DNA of 32,158 nucleotides. Source: Haloquadratum sp. (GTDB taxonomy: Archaea > Halobacteriota > Halobacteria > Halobacteriales > Haloferacaceae). This document shows positions 10,001 to 16,530 of the stretch, in pieces; position 1 is the stretch's first letter; each line of letters starts with the position of its first letter. The notes beneath the pieces were generated by a model. The model was not told where the DNA came from. It was given only the letters and a program-made list of their open reading frames with translations, and did not search any database. A program made the translations under genes and the position numbers. The stretch lies in NCBI GenBank assembly GCA_028275165.1, contig JAQCNF010000056.1, forward strand, positions 1-32,158. Direction: 5' to 3'.

Positions 10001-10385
10001 TGGTATAGAGATCCTCGGCAGCACCGACAAGTCCTGAACGGGGGAACTGTTTACCCATATGGAACGGATTGGTTGGCGATTCAATGTGTTCGACACCAAG
10101 TTCCACGAGACGCAAGAGAAGTGGTCTGTCAATGTGGGTGACTCGACCTTTATACTGGTCACGTTCGTAGCAATCCGAAACGACTTGATCGAAGGTGTCG
10201 ACACGGAGGCAGGCGGAGGGACCATGCGTCTGCCAACGCTCTCTGGTTTCCTCTCGAGGGTGTTCTTGCTGTCCGAGGTACAGAATACTCTTGGGGTGGG
10301 TTCCAACAGTGTCTGCAATCGTCTCAAACGCCTTGGACTCGAGAAATGGAAGGGTAGGGCCTGTGAAGATCCGTGGATACGACAT
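7035..10385 (-). CDS. AddB-like PD-(D/E)XK nuclease with Fe-S cysteine cluster
   Basis: Partner of the AddA-like gene. About 1116 residues if it starts at the ATG at 10385; the frame stays open up to a GTG at 10547. I prefer 10385 because the 54 extra residues contain a short hydrophobic patch and look unlike an AddB N-terminus, while SYPRIFTGPTL reads as a normal domain start. The C-terminal nuclease carries LIDRID and RDYKTGS near 925-945 and a later QLPLYA helix typical of RecB-type nucleases. Four cysteines have the AddB spacing: one in YAACGFKFY near 747 and three in CRYCDYAHVC near 1066-1075, the signature of a 4Fe-4S cluster holding the nuclease fold together. I see no Walker A at the N-terminus; in AddB this half is a helicase-like scaffold. 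The stop overlaps no sequence but sits 2 bp from the next start, so the two are surely cotranscribed. Confidence 0.86.
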   Translation of the reverse strand: MSYPRIFTGPTLPFLESKAFETIADTVGTHPKSILYLGQQEHPREETRERWQTHGPSACLRVDTFDQVVSDCYERDQYKGRVTHIDRPLLLRLVELGVEHIESPTNPFHMGKQFPRSGLVGAAEDLYTNLECAGLLSPEQMGSRLSGEGFERRADHVEELAEAIETARQEILADELPETYRTERMHHVATMDTDLETVRPAVEAVVVGGFTRFDQLEQDFLKRVAATWPTIGLLPKQTDTEKTVGIDTGASRALETFRELGFSMEHYRETPSTSVRARRRVTEGLYRHPEHTPRTDNIDPNLLDLTYTESETVPEEIRSVAQKIRHHLASGVEAGQIGVVLTSPTEYANAVSDIFDAYNLPYALQMDLTLSETAVGEVIEAVCDLSREPRSVDTLLTLLTNPLVSVSDDNERLDYNEVARVARQVEMGQLETVLSQVDETVEAEIEPILDDATALSTADLESLPDRVDGLLERLGVFTKLETDEEFSSAFASRESSARSRLDRVLETVALTASASKPEFGDSVDRLARAISTASLPQTGHEAEERILICGLKEAFLREFEHVHILGMTSTHFPSDPAELSFVQPIYESNRDFGQSDAGAEARYQFGGLMASDASIHLTGPQRSLAGDPYVEAGIFTELHRLIDLSEITNESESPPGNQEDVQRAIGSRWAGLSDSRTHALIDAAAEAGTFGEDQHSQIESGVECAASRADPILTPYDGKLSPETIADVYAATEREPYSPSRLETYAACGFKFYMSHVLGIEAPDPLTREPDPGARGSYIHGVLEEYYCSLQSSEGEPVSPHSDFNERQAQLLAVAVSQLDNEFDEHPETAFQDQWLTSVLAGLGTPDTNPHYGPEQKNDNEHPVARGLFYRFLEHEFEEPARTTARPTWFEARIGQPYDAGTPLKQQPAVIDTSQGSVPIHGLIDRIDTVPGTDPTQAVIRDYKTGSSVPGETDALLGLNFQLPLYAMMAEDALPKIETVGAAYYQVSPPTSVNSRNGQITSQQMAAYYRSNDVDVPLLRYSYPYFETHAAFRQFIEETTAERLGELVGGITDGRFQPTVLDPSDAGCRYCDYAHVCDVRPEQRHQTIEHIDNEELNVYVPPLARGHGTDDVVEVE

Positions 10386-10859
10386 GCTCCGATAGAGATT
10401 CAAGATAAACAAGAAAGTTAGGGAACGATGGTAAGATTTTCCCAACACGTAATCAAGCAGGCCGCCTTGCAACATCGTTGAGCTCAGTATCTGCTCAGCA
10501 GCGAACTGTTCAAGCCGAATTCGCCCCTCCAGAAATCCACTCGTCACACCTGAATGCGAGAATTAATGCTGACTGAATGACTGGACTGGTTTTCGGTACA
10601 CACCACAGTGAGTCCCTGATCACTCCGTTTGAGTGAGCTGCCTCGGAGTCAAGTGGTTTGAGATCCAAGGCGTCTCGTCATTACGCGAATCGGGAACGAC
10701 CTCGACGCCTCGCTCATTTGTAGATATTCAATCACCGTGTTCTCGCGAACGCCCACCGAATAAAAGAATCGGTCAGTAGAGCGATGTACTCGGCATGCCA
10801 AAGACGGGGAGTGACTGGATATCTGAAGAGATGTATGACGACCGATCAAGAGTGAGTGT
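10386..10859. other. Intergenic region, no gene seen
   Basis: Holds the presumed promoter of the helicase-nuclease operon. A TATA-like TTTATC reads toward the operon at 10409-10404, which is rather close to the chosen ATG, so it is weak evidence. A minus-strand frame at 10649-10915 overlaps the next gene's end and is not recognisable. I see no RNA gene or repeat here. Confidence 0.4.
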
Positions 10860-11294
10860 TCAATCACTGCCGTCTCGATCAGCTTTCCAGCCAGCCACCT
10901 CACCAGCCCATGCAATATAGACGATCACATAGAGGAGAGTCGCAAGGAGACCCCCGGACGCAGCGTCGGCAATCAGTGCATCGGGAGCCGCGTCGAATCG
11001 AAGTACCACACCTGTGATGAGAATAAACAGAACGATCACGGTGACCCGGCCAGCGACGCTGATGTTTCGGAACCACTGACCGATGTGTCTACCGAGAGAT
11101 GAATTGGCTCCAGGACCAAGCGCAACGGTGAATATCAGAAAGCCAGTGACTGCTGCCGGCCACGACACAGTTGCAGAAGAAAGGGCATCGACACCCACAC
11201 TAACGCCGATCAGAGCACCAGTGAACACCTCCGCCCACGTCGGCGGACGATCAGGAAAATACGCCGACAGTATCGCTCGAACGCCGGAGAGCAT
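10860..11294 (-). CDS. Small integral membrane protein, four predicted helices
   Basis: Unrecognised protein of 144 residues from the ATG at 11294; a TTG five codons further upstream is possible but less likely. It has four hydrophobic stretches: FTGALIGVSVGVDA, AVTGFLIFTVALGPG, VTVIVLFILITGVVLRF and GLLATLLYVIVYIAWAG, with short charged loops and a charged tail (WKADRDGSD). Together these predict a polytopic cytoplasmic-membrane protein with both ends inside. No catalytic or transport motif is visible. It stands alone, oriented away from the MTHFR-like gene. Confidence 0.7.
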   Translation of the reverse strand: MLSGVRAILSAYFPDRPPTWAEVFTGALIGVSVGVDALSSATVSWPAAVTGFLIFTVALGPGANSSLGRHIGQWFRNISVAGRVTVIVLFILITGVVLRFDAAPDALIADAASGGLLATLLYVIVYIAWAGEVAGWKADRDGSD

Positions 11295-11844
11295 ACCTAT
11301 AGTCCCCAATTAGATTTCAAAAAATGCCCGATAATTCTCGATCTTTCTTATTGATCCTCGAGCCACGCAAAGACTCGACACTGGCCGATTTCGTCCTTGG
11401 CCGATTACGTGTTGGGAGGTGTTGCATACCATACGCGTCGTCAATCTCCGACGAGGAGTTCTCACGTTGGCATCCTCGTCCACCTGAAGATGGAAGCATC
11501 CCGAGTGTGGAATCATCATCGCTGAGTCTCTCAGTGCACGACTCAGGAGATATATTCAGCACCTGACAGCTCGGAGTCCTCTCCGTCTGTACGCTGGTCG
11601 CCGTGTCTGACCAACATCCGAAGAGCACCGAACAGGACTTTGAAACGACACGCAACTGTGCTTGGTTCGATGAGGCGATTCACATCTCAGAAATCCCTCA
11701 TCAGTCTTATTCGTATCACATACATATGACGACTCCTCACTCGCGCGTCATCGAATAGGTATCACGCAGATGCGTCAGCTCTCAGTCGCCCGACAGATCA
11801 CAATACAATAGACACAAGTTTCTGATTCTGTGTATCATATATTA
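11295..11844. other. Intergenic region, no convincing gene
   Basis: Separates two divergent genes. Open frames on both strands overlap at 11317-11655; both give low-complexity, Ser/Arg-rich products with no domain, so I call neither. The AT-rich stretch at about 11820-11845 just upstream of the MTHFR-like ATG probably contains its promoter. Confidence 0.4.
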
Positions 11845-12654
11845 ATGGAAGAGGAGCAGATCCGCTACGAGATAATGCCAAGTGGCGCAATTGTTCAAGA
11901 CTGTGAGAAACTCCCGACAGGTCATCCGGTCGCGGTGACAATGTCAACGACATACGGTGTTTCAAGAACAATGGAAGTGCTAAAAGAATTAGCTTCTCAA
12001 GGGTATGAGGTGCTCCCACACATTGCCGCTCGAATGATTCCTGATGCCGAGACACTTGAGAACATACATACCCAATTAGAGGAATACAATATTTCCAGTG
12101 TATTTATTCCAGGAGGGGATGCAGAGACTCCTGCTGGTCCCTTTGAGAGTTCATATGAACTCATCAGAAAATTACACGATGATTTCTCCCCATCGTATGA
12201 CGTTGGAATTACAGGCTATCCTGAGGGGCATGAGTTCATTACAGACGCAGAGCTCAGAGACTCTATCAGGAAGAAGTGCCAACTTTCTGACTACATCGTG
12301 TCACACATCTGTTTCTCACCTTCCAAAATCAACGAGTGGTGTGATTCACTCTCCGAGGCCGGAATCACCCTTCCTGTCTTTTGCTGTGTCCCGACAGCCA
12401 TGCCACGGGCGAAACTACAGCATATCTCTAAGCTCATTGGCGTCGGCAAATCATCTCACAGTCTCAGCAGTAACTCGAAACCGGAAGTATCGGCTAATGA
12501 CCCGCTGTACAGGCCCACAAAACTCATCAAGCAGTTGGTAGCCACAGGTCAAATCTCAGGATTCCACATCTCGACGTTTAACAGACTATCCGCAACAAGA
12601 CAATTTCACCGCACTCACATCGCCAGTGAGTCCTCGATTAAGTTATCCTCATGA
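11845..12654 (+). CDS. Methylenetetrahydrofolate reductase-like (MetF family) protein
   Basis: Predicted member of the MTHFR TIM-barrel family, which reduces methylene-tetrahydrofolate to methyl-tetrahydrofolate with bound flavin. It has 269 residues from the ATG at 11845; a GTG at 11830 would add five. Family landmarks in order: VAVTMSTTYGVSRTMEVLKEL near the N-terminus, VLPHIAARMI (the barrel strand with the conserved HI.AR), IFIPGGD, GITGYPEGH, YIVSHICFS, PVFCCVPTAMP (the usual P-V.PGIMP strand, here altered) and GFHISTFNRL near the end. The identification rests on this ordered set and is fairly sure; the substrate could be a different C1 carrier or coenzyme. The double cysteine in place of the usual P-G before the conserved Pro is unusual. 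Hairpin 12687-12716 lies about 30 bp past its stop. Confidence 0.77.
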   Translation: MEEEQIRYEIMPSGAIVQDCEKLPTGHPVAVTMSTTYGVSRTMEVLKELASQGYEVLPHIAARMIPDAETLENIHTQLEEYNISSVFIPGGDAETPAGPFESSYELIRKLHDDFSPSYDVGITGYPEGHEFITDAELRDSIRKKCQLSDYIVSHICFSPSKINEWCDSLSEAGITLPVFCCVPTAMPRAKLQHISKLIGVGKSSHSLSSNSKPEVSANDPLYRPTKLIKQLVATGQISGFHISTFNRLSATRQFHRTHIASESSIKLSS

Positions 12655-12949
12655 CCAGTCTCAGCCCGACTGTATCTCATCGTGTCAGCTCCTCATGGCT
12701 GAAGCCGTGGGCTTCCGCGCTACTACCGCAGGTCATCATCGCACAGGTCGTGTGGCGTGGAAGGACTCTCTTTGACGATTGCAACGACAAGACGCTCTGT
12801 GGCCCCAACTCTGGGGGAATTGCACTCAGCAGATGCGAGCCAAAACGGGATTAGAGATCTACTCCCTGCTCGCCGGTGTGTTTGAACATCTTGCCTGACT
12901 GTTTAGCCCGAGTCCAGTACAATGAGTAGACCCACAGCACAGGCAGTTC
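12655..12949 (+). other. Intergenic tract with a TnpB-end-like hairpin; no gene
   Basis: Begins at the MTHFR stop and ends at the hydrolase stop on the other strand. It carries the hairpin at 12687-12716 and an unrecognised 67-codon frame (12651-12854) that runs straight through the hairpin. This is more likely scar DNA than a gene. Confidence 0.4.
12687..12716 (+). repeat. Hairpin resembling a TnpB-element end
   Basis: The inner stem pairs catggct (12694-12700) with agccgtg (12703-12709). The flanking agctc and gggct extend it to about 12 bp. 'ttcc' follows, as at the other scars. I know very similar 'cctcacggctgaagccgtggg' hairpins from the 3' ends of haloarchaeal TnpB elements; the source here is inferred because no transposase codons remain beside it. 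Confidence 0.5.
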
Positions 12950-13660
12950 TCAGAACAACCGAGAGAGTAGCCCGTCGTCTGACTCGGGTTTCTGTTCCGA
13001 TTGCTGTCCACCGTCTGTCGAGACAGCATCTGCTTCAACGTCGGCTGTAGCCAGTCTGTCGACTACCTCCTCGGTCGTTGCAGTCTCGTGTGCGATGAAT
13101 CCGAAATTGGTATGAGCCGCCTTCAGAGCGTCGTGTCCGGCGGCCGCAGTCGCGTCTGTTACTGTGAGCACCTCGAATCCGTTCTCGACAGCGTCGCGTA
13201 GGTGCGATTCGACACACAGGTTCGCGCTCATTCCTGCGAGAACGAGAGTGTCAACCCCGCGCTGACGGAGTTGTGTTCCGACGTCGTTGCTCCAGAAGCC
13301 TGACAATTGTTTGTGCGGCGAGAGAACAAACGTGTTGTCACCTGGCTCCAACTCGGGGACAAAGTCGCTCCCTTCGCTGTCGGCGTCAAACATCCGCGTG
13401 TCGAACATTATCTGATCAATCGTATTCAATTTCTCCCAACTATCGAACTCATCGTCTGTATACTCGTGAGGCGAATAAAGCACCGGCACATCACCCTCCC
13501 GCGCAGCATCGCGTAACGTAACTAACTTGTCAACGACTGCATTCTCTTCAACTGTCTCTCCGACCTTGTCCCATACTACGCTGTCCGGCTTCAAAAAGTC
13601 GATCTGTGGGTCCGTGATAAGGAGTGCTGTACTGTCCGTGTCGATTTCAACGTCTGACAT
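12950..13660 (-). CDS. Isochorismatase-family cysteine hydrolase
   Basis: A 236-residue soluble enzyme of the isochorismatase-like hydrolase superfamily (nicotinamidases, N-carbamoylsarcosine amidases, isochorismatases and relatives). The catalytic triad is visible: D17 in LLITDPQIDF, K117 in SPHKQLSGFW and nucleophile C149 in GMSANLCVESH, followed by TVTDATAAAG. The core matches the family's usual length. The last 25 or so residues (from about 210) form an acidic, Gln/Ser-rich tail ending DDGLLSRLF that is not part of the fold. The reaction is unknown; hydrolysis of an amide or enol ether is the general chemistry. It is transcribed away from an HxlR regulator across a 287-bp region with repeated palindromes, which suggests control by that regulator. 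Confidence 0.88.
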   Translation of the reverse strand: MSDVEIDTDSTALLITDPQIDFLKPDSVVWDKVGETVEENAVVDKLVTLRDAAREGDVPVLYSPHEYTDDEFDSWEKLNTIDQIMFDTRMFDADSEGSDFVPELEPGDNTFVLSPHKQLSGFWSNDVGTQLRQRGVDTLVLAGMSANLCVESHLRDAVENGFEVLTVTDATAAAGHDALKAAHTNFGFIAHETATTEEVVDRLATADVEADAVSTDGGQQSEQKPESDDGLLSRLF

Positions 13661-13947
13661 ATTGATTACCTCTAGTTACTTGGTACGGGTTGGTAATGTA
13701 AAAGCCCAAGCTGAGGATGCGGATACCTCATAACTTACCGGTAACTCGATTACCAGACAGTCAACTGCTGGATAATCAAGGGGACAGTTGCTCATCTACC
13801 ATAACACGTGCCAGCCTCGCTGTCTCCTCTTTTCGGCCACCATTCACGCGGTCAGCATGACTGTCTGACCTTCTTCGAGAATAGTTACTGTATGTAATGT
13901 AATATCGCATGGTAACCTTATTCAACGCTCTACTCGAACAATAAATT
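13661..13947. promoter_or_regulatory. Divergent regulatory region between the hydrolase and HxlR genes
   Basis: The short motif TTACC/GGTAA occurs repeatedly: 13666-13670 (TTACC), 13692-13696 (GGTAA), 13735-13744 (perfect palindrome TTACCGGTAA), 13750-13754 (TTACC, forming a second inverted pair with the GGTAA at 13740-13744 across ctcga) and 13911-13917 (GGTAACC). The 13692 copy overlaps a TATA-like ttttacatt for the hydrolase. HxlR proteins bind short inverted repeats as dimers, so these are reasonable operator candidates. This is inference from pattern and position only. Confidence 0.5.
13735..13754. promoter_or_regulatory. Candidate HxlR operator, overlapping palindromes
   Basis: A perfect 10-bp palindrome (TTACCGGTAA, 13735-13744) shares its GGTAA half with a second inverted repeat, GGTAA-ctcga-TTACC (13740-13754). 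Three half-sites in 20 bp is far denser than expected by chance and could seat one or two regulator dimers. Confidence 0.45.
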
Positions 13948-14319
13948 ATGACTGAACAAACGCGACTTCCAGTTTGGTGCGGTGGCGAGGAGTGGTGTCC
14001 AGTCACATCGACGGCGACGTTGATCGGACGAAAGTGGCACCCAGTAATCGTTGAACGAATTTTGGACGACGGGCCGATGGGGTTTAGCGAACTCAAAGAG
14101 GCCGTCGACGGAATATCAAGTAAGGTCCTCTCAGATGTGGTTGAGGACTTAGAGCAAAAGGAACTACTCAACCGAGCAATTGTCAGTGAAAAGCCGTTTC
14201 GTGTCCAATATTCGCTGACAGACCGTGGAGCCGACCTACGACCAGTCATCGAAGCGATGGACCGCTGGGGCCGTGATCATCTGCAGTCTGCCTCCGATGA
14301 AGAAGAGTCCATTGTGTAG
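13948..14319 (+). CDS. HxlR-family winged-helix regulator with two N-terminal cysteines
   Basis: A 123-residue DNA-binding regulator. After a short N-terminal arm it shows the family core: CP-VTSTATLIGRKWHPVIVERIL, then GFSELKEAVDGISSKVLSDVVEDLEQKEL (the recognition helix lies in SSKVLSDVVEDL) and VQYSLTDRGADLRPVIEAMDRWG (wing and dimer helix). HxlR proteins usually have one cysteine just before the proline of the first helix; here C17 holds that place and C11 lies six residues upstream. In relatives such as YodB, HypR and QorR, cysteines at this end sense oxidants or electrophiles. With MsrB and MsrA genes starting about 0.7 kb downstream, a redox role is likely but not proven. It may control its divergent hydrolase neighbour, itself and perhaps the msr pair. 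Length is normal. Confidence 0.9.
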   Translation: MTEQTRLPVWCGGEEWCPVTSTATLIGRKWHPVIVERILDDGPMGFSELKEAVDGISSKVLSDVVEDLEQKELLNRAIVSEKPFRVQYSLTDRGADLRPVIEAMDRWGRDHLQSASDEEESIV

Positions 14320-15009
14320 TGAATATTTTTGAGATGATGTCCCGCTTCTTCAAAGAGCGAACGAAATACACTGAAGTGAGCGAGTAGAGAAGGGAGAAAA
14401 GCAACTATCTGTCGAGAACACAAAACGCCCCCCAGTAATGACCCACTGGGTTGAGTTGGTTTGAATCCATATATTTAGTTGCCCTGAGATGGGCTGAGTT
14501 CTCGGCCCCTTCTCTTGGCAGAGTAACGGGTTCAGTGCCCGGTGTGCTCACTCACGGTCTGACAGACTATCACTCCATCACCGCACCACTGTCAGACCAG
14601 CACTTTTCATCATACTGCGCCTCTGAGCAAACTGTGGCATACAATTGAGCTATCGGATCGCAGTTCCGGCGAGGCCAGATACAATGAAATTCTGATGAGG
14701 AGTATGAAAACGTGTCTTATCGGTGTCGGCGACGAGTACCGTGACGCCTTTTATGTATAGAGGATTCGACAGGCCGTTCAAGACTCGTGACCGAGCAGTA
14801 GCCTTCGAATCCCCAAGATGAACGCTTTCGAGCCATTTGAGCCCGAGCTCACGAAACGACTTGCAGTGGCATCGAGGCCTTGATAAAGATACGAGCGCAT
14901 ACCCCTGGGGGTGGAGGTCAAGTGTGGAAGGATGTCAGAATTGACTGTCACTTGCAAGAGTGAATCACTCAGACGTCAACATCAAACGCCTGAGACTCAT
15001 ATGTACTGT
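14320..15009. other. Gap upstream of msrB; no gene, one small hairpin
   Basis: No supported gene. The hairpin CCCAGT-aatgaccc-ACTGGG (14431-14450), about 110 bp past the HxlR stop, might end its transcript. An unrecognised 65-codon frame at 14451-14648 lacks any domain. Short coding-looking fragments near 14700-14880 have stops and could be old debris. The frame of msrB stays open back to 14911, but the extra residues do not look like MsrB. Confidence 0.4.
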
Positions 15010-15420
15010 ATGTCCAAGAAACACACAACTGAGGCTATGCCAGAAAACGACGATGAGTGGCGCGACGTCTTAGACGAAGAGGAATATCAGATTCTCCGTG
15101 AAGCAGGTACTGAACGTGCAGGTACCTCAGATCTGTTAAAAATTGACGATGACGGTATGTTCCGTTGTGCCGGGTGTGATTCAGAATTGTTCCGCTCCGA
15201 CGAGAAATTCGAGTCTGGAACCGGCTGGCCAAGTTTCTGGGCTCCCGCCGACACTGCTGCCGTTGAGACGCAGGCTGACCGGAGCCATGGGAGAGTCCGA
15301 ACTGAAGTCATCTGCAGTGCGTGCGAAGGCCACCTTGGCCATGTGTTCAACGACGGTCCGGACCCGACAGGCAAGCGCTACTGTATCAATGGCAAAGCGC
15401 TCGAGTTCGAAGAAGAATAA
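15010..15420 (+). CDS. msrB: Peptide-methionine (R)-S-oxide reductase MsrB
   Basis: Repairs methionine-R-sulfoxide in oxidised proteins using a thiol reductant. From the ATG at 15010 it has 136 residues. Other ATGs at 15001 and 15037 are also possible, and the frame is open from 14911, but the conserved domain starts near DEWRDVL at residue 15. Zinc ligands are the pairs C53/C56 (CAGC) and C102/C105 (CSAC). The substrate pocket shows GTGWPSFW (71-77) and GHLGHVFNDGP (108-117), and the catalytic cysteine is C125 in RYCINGKAL. No resolving cysteine of the usual position is evident, so regeneration may depend directly on a thioredoxin-like partner. It lies 33 bp before msrA on the same strand, a probable operon covering both sulfoxide stereoisomers. 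Confidence 0.9.
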   Translation: MSKKHTTEAMPENDDEWRDVLDEEEYQILREAGTERAGTSDLLKIDDDGMFRCAGCDSELFRSDEKFESGTGWPSFWAPADTAAVETQADRSHGRVRTEVICSACEGHLGHVFNDGPDPTGKRYCINGKALEFEEE

Positions 15421-15453
15421 CTCGCCAGTGGTGCTCATTCAATCTCTCATACA

Positions 15454-16083
15454 GTGACAGCCACACCTACACCGAGACTCATTAAACGGTATGACCGCGC
15501 GGCACTAATTCGTAATAAGACTGAGACCGCGACTTTCGGGCTAGGATGTTTCTGGGGGCCGGAAGCACAGTTCGGCGCGATTGATGGTGTCATCCGGACC
15601 CGAGTTGGCTACGCTGGCGGGAAGAAGTCCGACCCAACGTATCATAACCTCGGGGACCACACCGAAGTGTTCCAAGTAGATTATGACCCGACAGTGGTCC
15701 CATATTGGGACCTGCTGGCTCGGGTCTTTGCGAACCACCGACCGAACCACCAGACGAGGAAAATTCAGTATCAAAATATCATTCTGATGGGGACGTCGAA
15801 TCAGCGGAAAACGCTCAACGAATTTCTTGCAGAACATGGCCTGGACGCCGACGCTCTCGGGACTCGTATCGAGCGTTTGTTGCGATTTTATCCTGCTGAA
15901 GATTATCACCAGAAGCACAGTCTCCGCACCGACCCAGTGCACTCAGATGTCTTTGACGAAGCCGGCTACACTGATGATGAAATTCAGGAATCGCCTGCCG
16001 CTGCGAAACTCAATGGGTACACGAGTGGACATGACCTGCCTGATGACGACAACCTCCAAACGGTCCTCAGCAGAACAGTGTAA
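15454..16083 (+). CDS. msrA: Peptide-methionine (S)-S-oxide reductase MsrA
   Basis: Reduces methionine-S-sulfoxide, complementing MsrB. It has 209 residues from a GTG at 15454; there is no ATG before the catalytic site, so GTG is the sensible start. The catalytic C32 lies in GLGCFWGPEAQFG, followed by RVGYAGGKKSDPTYHNLGDHTEVFQVDYDP. The usual GHAE of bacterial MsrA reads GDHTE here, and the usual QYRSAIF reads QYQNIILMG, a variant form I associate with haloarchaeal sequences. The C-terminus (from about 150, EDYHQKHSLR onward) keeps the family's YHQ-Y-L-like block as DYHQKHSL, then extends into an acidic tail. It follows msrB after 33 bp. Function is fairly sure; exact substrate range is not. 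Confidence 0.88.
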   Translation: MTATPTPRLIKRYDRAALIRNKTETATFGLGCFWGPEAQFGAIDGVIRTRVGYAGGKKSDPTYHNLGDHTEVFQVDYDPTVVPYWDLLARVFANHRPNHQTRKIQYQNIILMGTSNQRKTLNEFLAEHGLDADALGTRIERLLRFYPAEDYHQKHSLRTDPVHSDVFDEAGYTDDEIQESPAAAKLNGYTSGHDLPDDDNLQTVLSRTV

Positions 16084-16530
16084 ACGATACCGGTTTACTC
16101 GTCTGCAGACGCAGATTCCTTGAGACAGGACTTCTTGTTCTTGCGACGCTGCCTGGCGATGTCTGACCTGTGCGTGGGCTTGACGACACCGAAAAGTGGC
16201 GTGGGGTAACACAGTTTTTGCTTCGGTTTGAGCGGACGTCCCGTATCCAGCTGCCTGACGCTCACTGTGTCCGTGACCAGTACGTCGTCCGGTTGAAACG
16301 AACTGTTGTAACGGGTTTCACTTTCAGACCTGAGCGCCGCCTGGCCCGCAGATCTTGATCCACGCCTCAGGACAACACTCAAGATGGTTACAACAGAGAT
16401 TGAATTCGGTAAAAACACTGAAGCTGATATGATATGTGCATATGTGGATCCGAATAGTGATTTTGAGTTCCTCCGACGGCTTGAGCCGTGAACTTTCGGC
16501 TCGGACAGCTGTACTAATGAACCCTAACAC
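16084..16530 (-). other. Gap between msrA and the lipoprotein gene; possible gene remnant on the minus strand
   Basis: No intact gene. A minus-strand frame (16418 to 16095) ends with a stretch that reads like real protein (QPDDVLVTDTVSVRQL through KPTHRSDIARQRRKNKK) but has no good start and no domain I recognise. It may be the C-terminal scrap of a lost gene. The right end of the gap carries the hairpin at 16467-16493. Confidence 0.3.
16467..16493 (+). repeat. Hairpin resembling a TnpB-element end
   Basis: Inner stem ACGGCT (16476-16481) pairs with AGCCGT (16484-16489), and outer gttc (16467-16470) pairs with gaac (16490-16493). It has the same 'ttcctcc...ggct-agcc...' design as the 12687 hairpin, ending about 40 bp before the lipoprotein ATG. 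It may be an insertion scar, and may now sit in that gene's 5' region. Confidence 0.45.

Noticed and set aside
3750-10421. Many open frames antisense to the helicase-nuclease operon
   Set aside because: They lie opposite intact AddAB-like genes, have no domains, and have the Arg/Ser-rich composition of antisense shadows.
10649-10915. 88-codon minus-strand frame
   Set aside because: Overlaps the end of the membrane-protein gene and resembles nothing; composition not acidic.
11317-11655. 112-codon minus-strand frame opposite an 80-codon plus-strand frame
   Set aside because: Neither has a recognisable domain; mutual overlap and Ser/Arg richness suggest chance.
12651-12854. 67-codon frame overlapping the MTHFR stop (ATGA)
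   Set aside because: It passes through a transposon-end-like hairpin and has non-acidic, Ser/Trp-rich composition; not a likely gene in spite of the ATGA overlap.
14451-14648. 65-codon plus-strand frame before msrB
   Set aside because: No domain, poor composition and no conserved neighbours.
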